Shown here: positions 10,244 to 19,732 of the stretch, one piece after another
Layout of the letters: every line of letters starts with the position of its first letter
Numbering within the stretch: position 1 is the stretch's first letter
Assembly (NCBI GenBank): GCA_963210315.1
Contig: OY723303.1
Span: forward strand, 1,116,001-1,180,000
Source: Rhynchopus euleeides
Taxonomy: Eukaryota; Euglenozoa; Diplonemea; Diplonemida; Diplonemidae
Length of the DNA: 64,000 nt
Reading direction: 5' to 3'
Made by a program: the position numbers and the translations under genes
Notes under the pieces: model-generated
Databases searched by the model: none
What the model saw: only the letters and a program-made list of their open reading frames with translations
Told to the model about the DNA's origin: nothing

Positions 10244-13200
10244 TATTCCTCCCTCGTGCGTAGCTGTGACCCATGGCTGCTTACCAGCATCCGTGCTTCA
10301 CAGGAAACTCAGCACACAGTGTCGTGAAACAAGGGCCTGCCTAATGGCAACAGCCAAGACCCCTCCACAAACATAACCTCCACCCTCTTTTCTCACTGTC
10401 CCCCCTCCCCTAATACCCCCATTTCTTCCTTTCCTTTCAAGGGGAGACGTCCTCGCAGTGGCTGTTTGGCCTGACGCGATTCCCCGCCCGAGGGCCAGAG
10501 CAACACGGCACTCAAGGCAACCAGGGAGCGAGAGGCGTCACAAGGCGAAATGCCTCCCACTGTGGCCCGGCGACCGCCTCACCCGCTGCCGCCAAGCGGG
10601 GAAGTGGCCCAGTGGGTAACATGCAAAAAAAAAAAAAAAAATCTCTGCCTGGTCGTAACCCAAGCGAGAAGCGAGCGCCATGAGGCACTCGCACGTGCTG
10701 TCCTTCCCACTTGTCGCGAAGAAAGAGCTGAATGAGCGGCAGGGATACTCCTCCCACCTCTTGGCCAGGTCCTTGTAGATGGTGTGGCAGAGCTTTGAGC
10801 GCCAGGAAGTCATCTCGGCAACTACCCCCGGAGGCAACGATGTGGTTCCCTGGTTCTCATAGAACTTGGCTTCGTGCTTGCCAGGCTGGCGCGCCAGCAC
10901 CTTATGCACTGTCAGTGCATTCTGCAGGATGCTCTCCATCGACGAGAGCGACAGGTCTCGCTTCTGCAACGCCTCGCTCACCCCTTTATTGATGTCGAAG
11001 ACGTCAGCCAAGATGCAAGTCGAGAGGGAATACTCGGGGGTGAGCTTGTGGAAGAAGAACGGCGGCGGCTGGATCTCCCCGAGCATAGCGACAGTGAAGT
11101 CAAAGTTCACCACAGCCGCGTTCAGGCGACGGAACGTTGCAGCTGCCCAACGCACGGAGTGCTCCTTCGGGAAGGAGAGACATTTCCCACCGGAAATGAT
11201 CTGCAGAGACTTCTGCCTGGCGGTTGATCTGAAGAAGGCAAACCAGTGTCGGAGGAGGCGGCTATGTTCAACAACCTTTCGTGTCTTCTTGATGAGGCCG
11301 ACGGACAGCTGGTGCATGTGGGCAGCATCATGCACATCGATGAGAGTGCATCCCCACGCGATCTCGAGCTTCCCCCTGAGACTCTTCATCGTTGATGCCC
11401 CGTCTGCCGCGAATCCCTTCAGCGAACGCCGCGCCCACTGCGACAGCTGGAGGCTGTCGAACAACTTGACCAGCTCGTCCTTCTGCGACTCTGCGTCAGC
11501 TTTCTTCAAGTCGACTGTGCCCACACACCAATCTTTCATAGCACAATCCGTCCTGCTGATCCCCGAAACGATGACGATCATCAAGTCGATGCGGGCGAAC
11601 GTGGTACCGTCCACCTTCAGGGTTGCCGCCCGACACGCACGCACCGCACCCACCACTCCCCTCAGGAGCACCTCCCAGAGTATCGTCTGGAACTCCTTCG
11701 CGACTTTTCGAGAGTAGTGGGTGTCCAGGACATGCAGCCCCTTCCGCTTGTCGTCCTGCAACCTCGCACCCACACTGCTCAGCCCCTCCGCCCGTTGCGT
11801 CGCCGTTGCCACGTTGTACACCAGGTTGACCAGACTTGTGTACTGCTCGCTGGTCACCTTCACCTTCGCGCACAGCGTCTGCTTGGGGATATCTGTAGCT
11901 GTCACATTGGTGTTTTCACTCCCAGGCGTGGACAACTGCACTGCTCTCTTGTGCGCCGCACCACCCATGTGGCGGCGGATATTGCTTTGCTGGCGCCCAA
12001 CTGTCGTGGCAGACATAGACGCTTCGCCGCGTGCATACCGGAGCAAGTGGGGTTGCTCCGAGAACTCCCCCTCCAGCTGCACCAAGAACGGTGCACACGT
12101 GGTGCACCTCCACCTCCCATCAGGGAGACGCACCACACCGGAGGCTGCAGCGTGGATCTTCCGCTGCTGCTTCTCCTGTATGGCGAGCTGTGCCTGCCGC
12201 TGCTGAATCCGAAGGAGACCGTTCACCATTGAGCCCTCTGGCACGTACTTCTTGTTTGCTGCCATCAAAAGAAGGAAGTGCGCCTTTGCTGTGTCGAAGA
12301 CAAGCCGCAAGGGGTACTGGGCCATCAACGACGGAAGAAGCAAGCCGAAGGTGCGAGGCTGTGTGGTGTCGACGATAGAAAAGTGAACATTTAAACCGCG
12401 GGATGTGCGGAAAGTCTGCAGGGCCACTGACGCGGTGTTGGTGTCCAACTCTTCGTCCACGAGGAATCTCGTATCCATCAATCGCGGACGCCTGAGCTTC
12501 ACCGTGAGGGCCTCCGCTTCGGGGGAGTCAACGCCCTCCAGAAGCGCCGCAGCACTGGTACGCGTCGGCTCCGTAATGGGAATTGACCTTGCTAGGCAGT
12601 CAAGCACTCGGAGGCAGTAGTGTCCAGAACTGTATAGATCCCGTTGAACCCACCCTGGTACAAGCCCAATGTTGACGCCTCCGGTTGATTGGGCGAGCTT
12701 CATGGCGGTCAGCCATGGGGACAGTCGCCCGGCGCTGTCGAACGCGGCGACGTGGCACGCCCCTTCCCCGGTGTAGAAGGCGGCGTGGGGTGCAGGGGCG
12801 ACAGGGGCGGCGGTGGTAGCTGCAGGAGAGGCGGCCAGGGGATCCGGAGGAGGAGGCGGCGGCGCATCATGCGAAGCATCGACGTCGTGCCCGTCACCGT
12901 CCGATGCCTCACGTGCGTACAGCACGAGTGCTGGCTTCGCGTTCGCACGATTGAACGGCGCCACAGAGCAATCCGTCACACGATCAGTCGTGATCGACTT
13001 CCACTTCAGAGTGGTGGCGGGGCCACGAGCGCACAGCGTCTCCCAGGCGATCCCCTTCGCGAGGGTCAGCCCGGACTTTGTGCACGATGCACCGACAAAC
13101 CGGTACCGGTGATTCACCGGCTGCACCGTGCCCACCTGCACCACCCCGTTGCCGTCAACGCCAAGCTCACGAAGGGCGGAGAGGTCTCTTAATTCCTTGA

Positions 13201-14458
13201 CGTTGACGGTTTCCGCAAGCTCCGTCAGGTGCTTCTGCTTCTCGCCGGATGCAGAAAACCGCTGCGTCGAGAGGAACAGGAGGTGCGGGGCCTTCTCGAC
13301 GCAGAACTGCGCAGCCCGGACAGCACCACATGTGCACGGACCTTGCTTCTCCATAAATTGAGAAGCAACGCGCTGCACCTCGTCCTTCACGACGCCCAAC
13401 ATCACAACCATGCTGTCTGTAATAGCTGTGCGGAACTCACCACAAGATGGGCAGCTGTAGACGGTGGCGCTTTTGGTGGTGCAGAGGTGCTTCAGGTGCG
13501 GGTGTTTGTGTCCGAGGGCGGAGAGACTGACGTCAGGGTTGGGTCGCTGCGGGTCCTGCGAGGTGATCATCTGGGGCTCGTTCTCATCGGGGGTTGTGCT
13601 CCGCAGGGACTGGAGGAGGTTGCTCAATACACCTTGGCACTCCCGCAGTACTGTACATGCCAGCAGCTGGAGGATAGTTACAAAGCTGCCACTCCCCGAC
13701 GCCACCCCCCTACTGGCCCCTTCAGGCCTGAAAGCCCAAAAGCTCCCGGAGATTTTTGCAGTGGTGCGCACCATATTCGCGGAGTACGTGAGGTTGGGTG
13801 AGTGTGAGGTCAGGGTCCTGTCGAAGGGTAGTCGAGTGGGAATAAATAGGGAGGTCCTCAGGAGTGCAATACAACAGCAATACACAGGCAACACACCAGC
13901 AACACGCAAACCGAGGCAAGAGGAGGTGGGCGGGGTCATCCTGCGGAGTCTCCAGTTGGCCAGCAAGGCGAACTGTACGGGGGAGAGACTTCCCTTCCAT
14001 CCTTGTGTGCGCCCTGTCGACTGGGAAAATCTTAGAAAAAAAAATTTCCTCTGCGAAAAACCCTTAGAAAAAAAAATTTCCCTTACAAAATTCTTAGAAA
14101 AAAACTTTTTTTCCCCGTACAAAAGTTCTTAGAAAAAAAGTTCAGAATCCAGAAAGTGGGGAACCAGCCCCCCAGTTAGGAACAGCCCTGGTTTGGTTGG
14201 TCGCAAATTTTTTTTGACCTCACGTCCGAAGTACCCCCCCGCCATTTTTCATTTTGGGCAGGTCCACATTTCCTAAGGAAAATTGGAAAAAAAATTGATT
14301 GGCCAAAAACTCATCTCCCAGAGCAAAGTGACCCCACCACAGCTCTGAAAAACGCCGGAAATGCAAATTCCGCGAAACTGAAAACGACCATTTTGGGGGT
14401 ACCAGGGGGTACTACCCCCGGTACCTGGTACGGTACCTACTCAGATCACTGCAGAGGA

Positions 14459-15276
14459 ACAGTTGAACGAGGTTGTCCCCACTCTTCTCGCTGAATCTGG
14501 TGTCGCCAAATACTATGGTGCCCAGGGCATCTCGAGGGGTTCGACCCTCTGCCCCAAGGTATACAAGGCCGACGCTGAGAAGTTTCTCCGCACATCCATC
14601 CACCGTTTTGCTTCCGGTTGCTACTCCGAGTACAAGAGATACTCCCAGTCCACGGAAGGGATGGCTGCAGAGAGAACAGGCGCACTGGGACCTGCGGTCC
14701 TGGAAGGGGTCTGCGGCAGGATGCGGAGGGTGTTGATGATGAATGGGGTCGCTATCCGGGATGGTGTCCTCCGCGCCAAGCTCTGTTGCATGCAGCATTG
14801 GGTTGATGGCACCTCTCCAGGTGTCACAGAGGCCCAGATCTCTTCTCTGGGGGAAAGCTGGAGGCGGTGCAGGAGAGGAAGCTCCGTATTGGCAAGCTGC
14901 GACTTGCGGAACTCGAAGTCGCGAGGATCGCAGACAATAACGCATCTGAACGCAAGCGCAAGCGGACTGCCTTGATTGACAGTATTTGCATTGTATTCCA
15001 CTGTGAATCTGAGACTGTGATGTGTCGTGGTTAAAGGGGGTGTTGGTGCAGCAAGCCCTGGCACGCGGGATCCTCAACTGCCAGAGTAAAAACAAACCCG
15101 CTATTCTTGAACTCATTGAGAGTATGGACCGGTGTTTTACTCTGTCGGAACTGAGGGAATATGCGGAGGCGAGGGAACTCGTAGTCCGCCCAGAGTGGCA
15201 GGAAGAGTTACTCGCGAAGCTTCAGGACCACGACACGGAACACATCGAGATTCCAGCGGTTGAAGAAGGAGAGTAG
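14459..15276 (+). other. Coding-like remnant of unknown family
   Basis: Three stretches in different + frames have protein-like composition. The first is 14463 to about 14830 (starting NEVVPTLLAESGVAKYYGAQ). The second is about 14852-15031, rich in Lys/Arg/Glu (KLEAVQERKLRIGKLRLAEL). The third is about 15040-15276 (LELIESMDRCFTLSELREYA, ending in an acidic tail before TAG at 15274). They may be exons of one gene or a frameshifted relic; no clean GT-AG set is obvious to me. The MITE sits immediately upstream and may have cut the gene off from its 5' end. I do not recognise the protein. Confidence 0.35.
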
Positions 15277-15679
15277 AGCGTAGACGGTCCAGAGGCTGGA
15301 GTAAGTCAGTAGAGCCGTAGAGAGTGCGGGTGCCACAGCCCCAAAACCCTCCCCTCACTTCCTGCCTCCCTGCGTCCCTTTTTGTTGTAACCCTCAACCA
15401 GCAAAGTGCCCCTGAACTGATCTCCCACTCCTCTCCTCCCAGCATTCACAGGCACAACTGCCTGAACCAGACCCGCATTTCACGGGTGAAGTTTGTCACC
15501 TAGACCACAAAAATGACCCCACTACGATCCGCGCGGAGTCCAAAAAGTACAATGGGGGAAGAATATCACGATTCTGGGAGGTCGAATTTTTCCACCCAAG
15601 AAAATAAGTTTTGACACCCCTCCCCCTTTTTCGGTGACCCAAAAAGTACCCAAGACTTGGTGCCCCTGACGACCCCATA

Positions 15680-16645
15680 TTGCGTAGTTTGTGCGTAGTG
15701 AAAAGGGGGGGGGGGGTCTCATTTTTTGATTTACTCAGCCATTCTCTGTCTCTATGCCGGGACCCCAAACTCAAGGAGTTCTTGCTGTTCCGGGGTCAGT
15801 GAGGGTGCAGGCGCTTCAGGTGCTGCAGGTGCTGCAGGTTCTTCAGGTGCTGCAGCGCTGGCAGCCTTCGGTGCGGGTTTCGACGCAGTCTTTGCAGGTC
15901 TCTTTGGGGGTGCCCTTTGGCGCGGTGCCTGCTTCAGCTCGTCGGGTGGAAGCATCAACGCATCATTAAGCGGTGCCTGCTTCAGCTCCTCCGGGTGGAA
16001 GCGTCAACGCATCATTAAGGAAGAAGGAAGCACAGTTGCTACGCTTTTTTGCAGCTGCAGGAAACGACACCATACCCAACAACAATCCCCAGACCGTCGA
16101 GGGAGAGTGGGCGCCTGGATCCCGTGACACAGATCTCTAGTGCCGTTGTGATCCCCTCGGATAACGTCTCCTGGACGTTGTCAGCGGAGGTTGCCTGTGT
16201 GGCGGTGACCTCCGTATACCCCGCGGGATCCAGTGCCAGTAGCGCCTTCTTCAGCTTTTCGTCGACCCCTCGGCCGACGCTCTCCTTGATGTCAAGGGCC
16301 ACCTTCAGGGTGGCACCTCGCATCGCCCTGAAGGCTGTGATCGTATCATCATTCACAATCTCGAGGGTGTTCTACGCGGCTCCTGGAACTCACTTCCTTC
16401 TCAGGTGTTTCTGGGCATGGGGCAACCTTGCCCAGGTGTTTCTGGAGTCCCGCCCCACATGTCGTGCGTTCTTTCGTACGGTGTATAGTGAGTTCTGGCA
16501 ATAATTTTTTGCTCGGTCAGCGCAGTGCCTCCAGTCCTGTCTCAGTAGCCACACAGAAAGGGGGACCAAAAAAAAACTGGGGGGGGACCAAAAAGCGAGA
16601 CCCCCCCCCAGATTGCGTAGTTTGTGCGTAGTGAAAAAGGGGTAA
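15680..16645. repeat. Pair of direct repeats bracketing a minus-strand coding-like segment
   Basis: The sequence TTGCGTAGTTTGTGCGTAGT followed by GAAAA and a G-run occurs at about 15680-15712 and again at about 16613-16645, in the same orientation and about 930 bp apart. Related GTACCC-containing flanks are also shared. Between them the minus strand holds a Pro/Ala-rich reading frame and a second short one. The arrangement could mark a small mobile unit with direct terminal repeats, or two copies of one dispersed repeat; nothing decides between these. Confidence 0.4.
15752..16356 (-). other. Possible degraded minus-strand gene with Pro/Ala-rich tail
   Basis: Reading the minus strand from 16356, about 100 residues look protein-like (DDTITAFRAMRGATLKVALD..., mixed helical composition) and end at a stop near 16039. 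Further on, 15958-15752 encodes an Ala/Pro/Lys-rich tail (PKRPAKTASKPAPKAASAAA...) ending ELLEFGVPA. In between is an imperfect tandem duplication of about 48 bp (15920-16016), whose two copies differ in length by one base, so they are in different frames. It could be a broken gene or a two-exon gene. I recognise no family. Confidence 0.3.
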
Positions 16646-16800
16646 ATCAGGGGCACCACAAGAAGTACCCAAATTTGACTTTTTTTTGGGCGTCAGCCAG
16701 ACCATTTGGAGGCACAAATTTATTTGGGATCCCTGTTAGCTACGCACCTGCTGCACATTTTTCATTAGACAAACAGTGGGTATGCCTCATCTACCAAGAC

Positions 16801-16864
16801 TCCATTCACTCTTGACAATCAGACCCCCCAATACTCACCCTTTCCCAACATCCTCTCCCCGCAG
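16801..16864 (+). promoter_or_regulatory. Pyrimidine tract and likely trans-splice acceptor
   Basis: A degenerate copy of the dispersed CATTCACTCTCGACAATCA motif (16803-16821 here reads CATTCACTCTTGACAATCA) is followed by a C/T-rich tract ending CCCGCAG at 16864, twelve bases before the ATG of the next gene. The layout (short leader after an AG) suits spliced-leader addition as in Euglenozoa; this is inference from arrangement only. Confidence 0.45.
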
Positions 16865-16875
16865 ATTGCATCACA

Positions 16876-18171
16876 ATGGACGTGCCTCTGTCAGCTCTGC
16901 TGGAGGTGGTCGCCCCACAGTGTGATTCATCCGCCTTCCATTGTATCGGCGGTGCCGCAGTTTCTGTGAATGACACAGTCACGTCCAACGTGCCCCATAC
17001 CCACACCACGCCGTTCTTCGAGTGGGCACTGGGGGTGTGTGTGTTCTCGGGTGTGGCAGCTTTGTTGCTGGTGCTCTACCGTGTGTATGATGCGTTTGCA
17101 GACTGTCAGAAATACAACTCCCGCCAAACGCCTGCGACGTACCCAGAGCTGTCTAAACCGCACATCATCCTACCGACCTCAATCACACTCCAGCATGCCC
17201 TGCAGTTCCTTCTTGTTCAGCTCAACTACGTCGTGCACATGTTCTACTGCTTCGGCTTCTGGGTGTGGGTGCATCTCTGGCCATTTGCATGGAGAAACGT
17301 GGAGAAACAGGCAGACATTGGCCGTGTAGTGTCCTTCCTTCTGGAGACGACGCTGCTCATCTACCTGCGCCCCGAGGGTGTGGAGGGGACGTCGGTGTAC
17401 CGGATGTCGATCCGGGACTTTGCGTCGCCCATGTTCCCAGGATGCTACAGCAATATTGTTGAAGTGGTTGTCGATGTGCAGTCATGTACGATCCCCGAGT
17501 TCAAGTTTAACGGTGTTGATATCGACCACCCGACCGAGATGCTATCACTTCTTGCCCTCCTTGTGTCAACCTACACACACCCCATCGTGCATTCCTACAA
17601 CGACCACCTCTACTCGCAGCGTGCGGCGGCAGCTGACTACAACGAGATGTTCATGCACGGGCAGAGCCTGAATGAGCGGGCACACGTGTTCCCCGGATTG
17701 TTCTTCAGGTGTGGTTTGGCGTGGACGCAGAAGCTGTTAGAGTTCAACGCCAGTCATGGCTTCCCCCATCACTCTGCCCGGACACTGCGCGCATTGCTGC
17801 CATATTCGCGTTTCGGACGCTTCCTGCTTCGTGCACGGACAGCTACCTTTGGGTGTGTGCGGAGGCACAGAGTTCAGGTAAACCCAGAGCTACTCTTTCT
17901 TTGCTCGACTCTGCACTCAGTGGACCACTACATGGTGGGAGAGTTGGTGCGTGGGTACAACCTCGAGCATTACAAGATGCCAAACAAATTGTTCCACGTG
18001 CCGGTGGCGCTTCTGTTCTACCTCCCGAACGGGTACGAGTGGGTGCATCACAACTCACTGCGCAACGCTGCACGGCGCGAGCAAAAGGGATTCTATTCCG
18101 ATCTGTACGCTGAGGTTTCCAATGCTGACCAGGAGCTGGCCGATGCTGTGACCATGTCCATATCGTACTGA
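16876..18171 (+). CDS. Unknown membrane-anchored protein
   Basis: A 431-residue protein starting at the first ATG after a pyrimidine-tract AG. A clear transmembrane helix lies near residues 52-76 (WALGVCVFSGVAALLLVLYR). A second hydrophobic, aromatic-rich stretch is at about 108-138 (LLVQLNYVVHMFYCFGFWVW) and may be another membrane segment or hairpin. The remaining two-thirds looks soluble and globular, with scattered His and Tyr. The N-terminal ~50 residues precede the first helix without an obvious cleavable signal. I do not recognise a family. The sense frame is uninterrupted and codon choice resembles the neighbouring host genes, so I take it as real. Neighbours give no functional hint. 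Confidence 0.75.
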   Translation: MDVPLSALLEVVAPQCDSSAFHCIGGAAVSVNDTVTSNVPHTHTTPFFEWALGVCVFSGVAALLLVLYRVYDAFADCQKYNSRQTPATYPELSKPHIILPTSITLQHALQFLLVQLNYVVHMFYCFGFWVWVHLWPFAWRNVEKQADIGRVVSFLLETTLLIYLRPEGVEGTSVYRMSIRDFASPMFPGCYSNIVEVVVDVQSCTIPEFKFNGVDIDHPTEMLSLLALLVSTYTHPIVHSYNDHLYSQRAAAADYNEMFMHGQSLNERAHVFPGLFFRCGLAWTQKLLEFNASHGFPHHSARTLRALLPYSRFGRFLLRARTATFGCVRRHRVQVNPELLFLCSTLHSVDHYMVGELVRGYNLEHYKMPNKLFHVPVALLFYLPNGYEWVHHNSLRNAARREQKGFYSDLYAEVSNADQELADAVTMSISY

Positions 18172-19702
18172 CCTACACAGCACCTGTCATGCAGCGAGTG
18201 TTCTCCCACAGGACACACAATCACTGCCAGTGCATTTTCCAGGCATTCATCCATCTTCGATGCCGCATCATGTCTTCAGTTGGCCCTTGCCGCCCCATCA
18301 TCCGCATATTTCAATTCTCCGATCGCATGATACGCCGATTTTTCTGAGACTGCCGAGCTCGCCGAGCTGATGACTGCACATACGCATATCAGCCAACTTG
18401 CTGTACCAACCTGTTGTGGTGTATCGGCAGTCCAGCAAGCTTCGCGCGTTAGCTTCTGTTTTGTTATCTCTACCCCTCGCCCCACAAGGCACCCGCCCCT
18501 GCCCTCCCCACCCACGTATCCGCAGGCAGGCAGGCACCCCATCCGTGTGCCGCCCTCTGTCACTGACACTGCATCATCTTCCTCATCCCCTGCATTCCCG
18601 GGCATCCACCCACGGCTCGACGGGTGTGTTCGGTGTTGTGATGTTTGGGGAGAGGTCTTCCGAAGCGTGCCGACGAGGTGCGTTGTTTTTGTGCACTTTT
18701 CCCATTTTTTAGAGGAAAAGAAACCGCCAGACTATGCCAATCTTTGCCGAAGTGAAGAGACCATCCCCCCCCCCCCTTCTCCCACGCCGAACTTGCCTTT
18801 TCATTCACTCTCGACAATCAAACCCCCCCCCCCCACCTATCCCACGGCGCACTAGTCGACGAGATAGCTAGTTATCTGACGAGTGGGGTAACGAGTGATA
18901 TGCCCAACGAGTGACCACGAGGATTGCCTTTTATTCTCGGGTGATCACTCGTCATATAACGAGTTACAACGCACCGAGTTACCTCACTCGTCAAACGAGA
19001 AACTAGGGCGCCGTGCCCTTCTCCTTTCCCCCACTCCCTTATCGCATTGCTTGTTTGATCACGCCACTCTGGGTATCCCTCCCAGGGCATCCCCCCCATG
19101 CAAGCCAAGAACCGCACCCGGGAGAAGAGTCGCAGAACTGAACCCACAACCCTTTTTGGCACATTCATGATTCGTCAAGGTGCGTTCAAAGTGCCCCCCC
19201 CGCCCCAATCATCACGAGAAGGGTGCTGGGAGACTTGCCTTTGCATTCGCTCTCGACAATCAAACCCCCCCCGCCCCCCCGGAGCAAGGCAGCAGCCTCT
19301 TCGGTGGTTGAAGCGTCAACGCATCAAGAAGGAAGGAAGGAAGCCACTGTTGCCATGCCTTTGTTTCCCCTGTTCCAAGGCGCGCCATCGGCATGGCATC
19401 TTCTTCCAGACCCCATTCCGCCAGTATCACTCTGCCACAGAGGCAATGCAAGACGGGCCGTGCTTCGGGGGTGATACGAGCCATTCCCCGAAGCCCACAC
19501 CCTGTTGCGCGCAGAGGCAGAGGAGAGTGCGGCCTCATTGCCACCCCATCCCCCGCCCCCTGCCATCATTGCAATATTCACGTGTGGGTGGGCATCGCCT
19601 TTCGACAGGCTCTGATATGATCACTTTGTAGCAGTGCAGATCACACCGGGGAGTTCTCTGCCCTCGATGTGACACCACCACCACCACCACCACCACCTCA
19701 CT
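18172..19702. other. Intergenic region before PEX5 with short repeats
   Basis: No convincing gene. It contains a ~155-bp palindromic element (18852-19006), two copies of the dispersed CATTCACTCTCGACAATCA motif (near 18802 and 19243), several long C-runs, and a (CAC)n run at 19674-19697 just upstream of PEX5. A stretch near 19310 (GAAGCGTCAACGCATCAAGA) resembles one at about 15998, suggesting another short dispersed repeat. Confidence 0.5.
18852..19006. mobile_element. Small palindromic MITE-like element
   Basis: The left part contains CTAGT...TGACGAGTGGGGTAAC, and the right part carries the inverted form (GTTACCTCACTCGTCA...AACTAG). ACGAGT/ACTCGT units are repeated throughout, giving an imperfect hairpin of about 155 bp. 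GGCGC flanks both sides (18846-18850 and 19007-19011) and could be a 5-bp target duplication. There is no coding capacity. Boundaries are approximate. Confidence 0.5.
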
Positions 19703-19732
19703 ATGCACACCCACATCCTGCAGAGTGCAGCC

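Larger units (their letters stand above)
5227..10639 (+). mobile_element. Full-length Ingi/L1Tc-type LINE with 2A motif
   Basis: Comparison with the uninterrupted hAT copy 2 fixes both ends: copy 2 reads ...GAGAATCTCTGCC... where copy 1 has about 5.4 kb inserted. The 5-bp target duplication AATCT lies at 5222-5226 and 10640-10644; its A residues are shared with the tail, so the true length could be slightly shorter. The element ends in a poly(A) run at about 10625. It has two ORFs: a coiled-coil/basic ORF1, and an ORF2 with a 2A peptide, apurinic endonuclease, reverse transcriptase, RNase H and a CCHC knuckle. All core motifs are intact and the host hAT is almost unmutated, so the insertion is young and possibly competent. 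The 5' untranslated region is only about 110 bp and is open in the ORF1 frame, so slight 5' truncation is possible. Confidence 0.93.
4385..13774 (-). pseudogene. hAT transposase gene split by LINE insertion
   Basis: This is the copy 1 counterpart of the 1323-residue transposase of copy 2. The N-terminal ~1045 residues are encoded on the minus strand between 13774 and about 10640. The C-terminal ~280 residues, including the hAT dimerisation segment (VEAAFSVVTRMRGSFRKALS), lie between about 5226 and 4385. The LINE interrupts it just after the residues MEWVKL are passed, as shown by direct comparison with copy 2 at 24318-24322. The start is taken by equivalence with copy 2 (ATG at 13774-13772). 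A one-base change in the subterminal A-run also lets the reading frame run further upstream in this copy, which I regard as incidental. Confidence 0.85.
4179..14190 (-). mobile_element. hAT transposon copy 1, interrupted by a LINE
   Basis: The ends begin CAGGCCTGGGCGGGGAACC on the left and, inverted, CAGGGCTGTTCC on the right. A perfect 8-bp target duplication, GTTTGGTT, lies at 4171-4178 and 14191-14198; 8 bp is the hallmark of hAT insertions. Subterminal repeats built on TTCTAAGAA occur near both ends. Outside the LINE the sequence matches copy 2 (23275-27867) base for base apart from a handful of substitutions and a one-base difference in an A-run near 14035. The LINE at 5227-10639 splits the transposase gene, so this copy cannot make the full protein, but its ends look intact. 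Confidence 0.92.
4015..14451. mobile_element. Outer MITE split by a hAT insertion
   Basis: The left end begins CAGTGATCTGAGTAGGTACC at 4015, and the same sequence appears inverted at the right end, finishing at 14451. The terminal inverted repeat is about 40 bp, rich in GGTACC-like palindromes. The 7-bp direct repeat CAGAGGA flanks it at 4008-4014 and 14452-14458. Removing the inserted hAT and its duplication leaves about 417 bp with no coding capacity, so this is a non-autonomous foldback/MITE element. A second inverted pair (around CTCTGGGAGATGAGTTT, just left of the hAT and about 110 bp to its right) shows that the stem extends inward. The family is uncertain: a 7-bp duplication is unusual, and an imprecise 8-bp one is possible. 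Confidence 0.7.

Noticed and set aside
10866-11717. Plus-strand frames of up to 283 codons inside the hAT elements
   Set aside because: Antisense shadows of the transposase; the same frames recur in copy 2 at the equivalent place, as expected from duplication of the DNA rather than a gene.
14530-14560. GGTTCGACC-like T-arm suggesting a tRNA
   Set aside because: The GAGGGGTTCGACCCTC hairpin lies within coding-like text and no acceptor stem or anticodon arm could be laid out around it.
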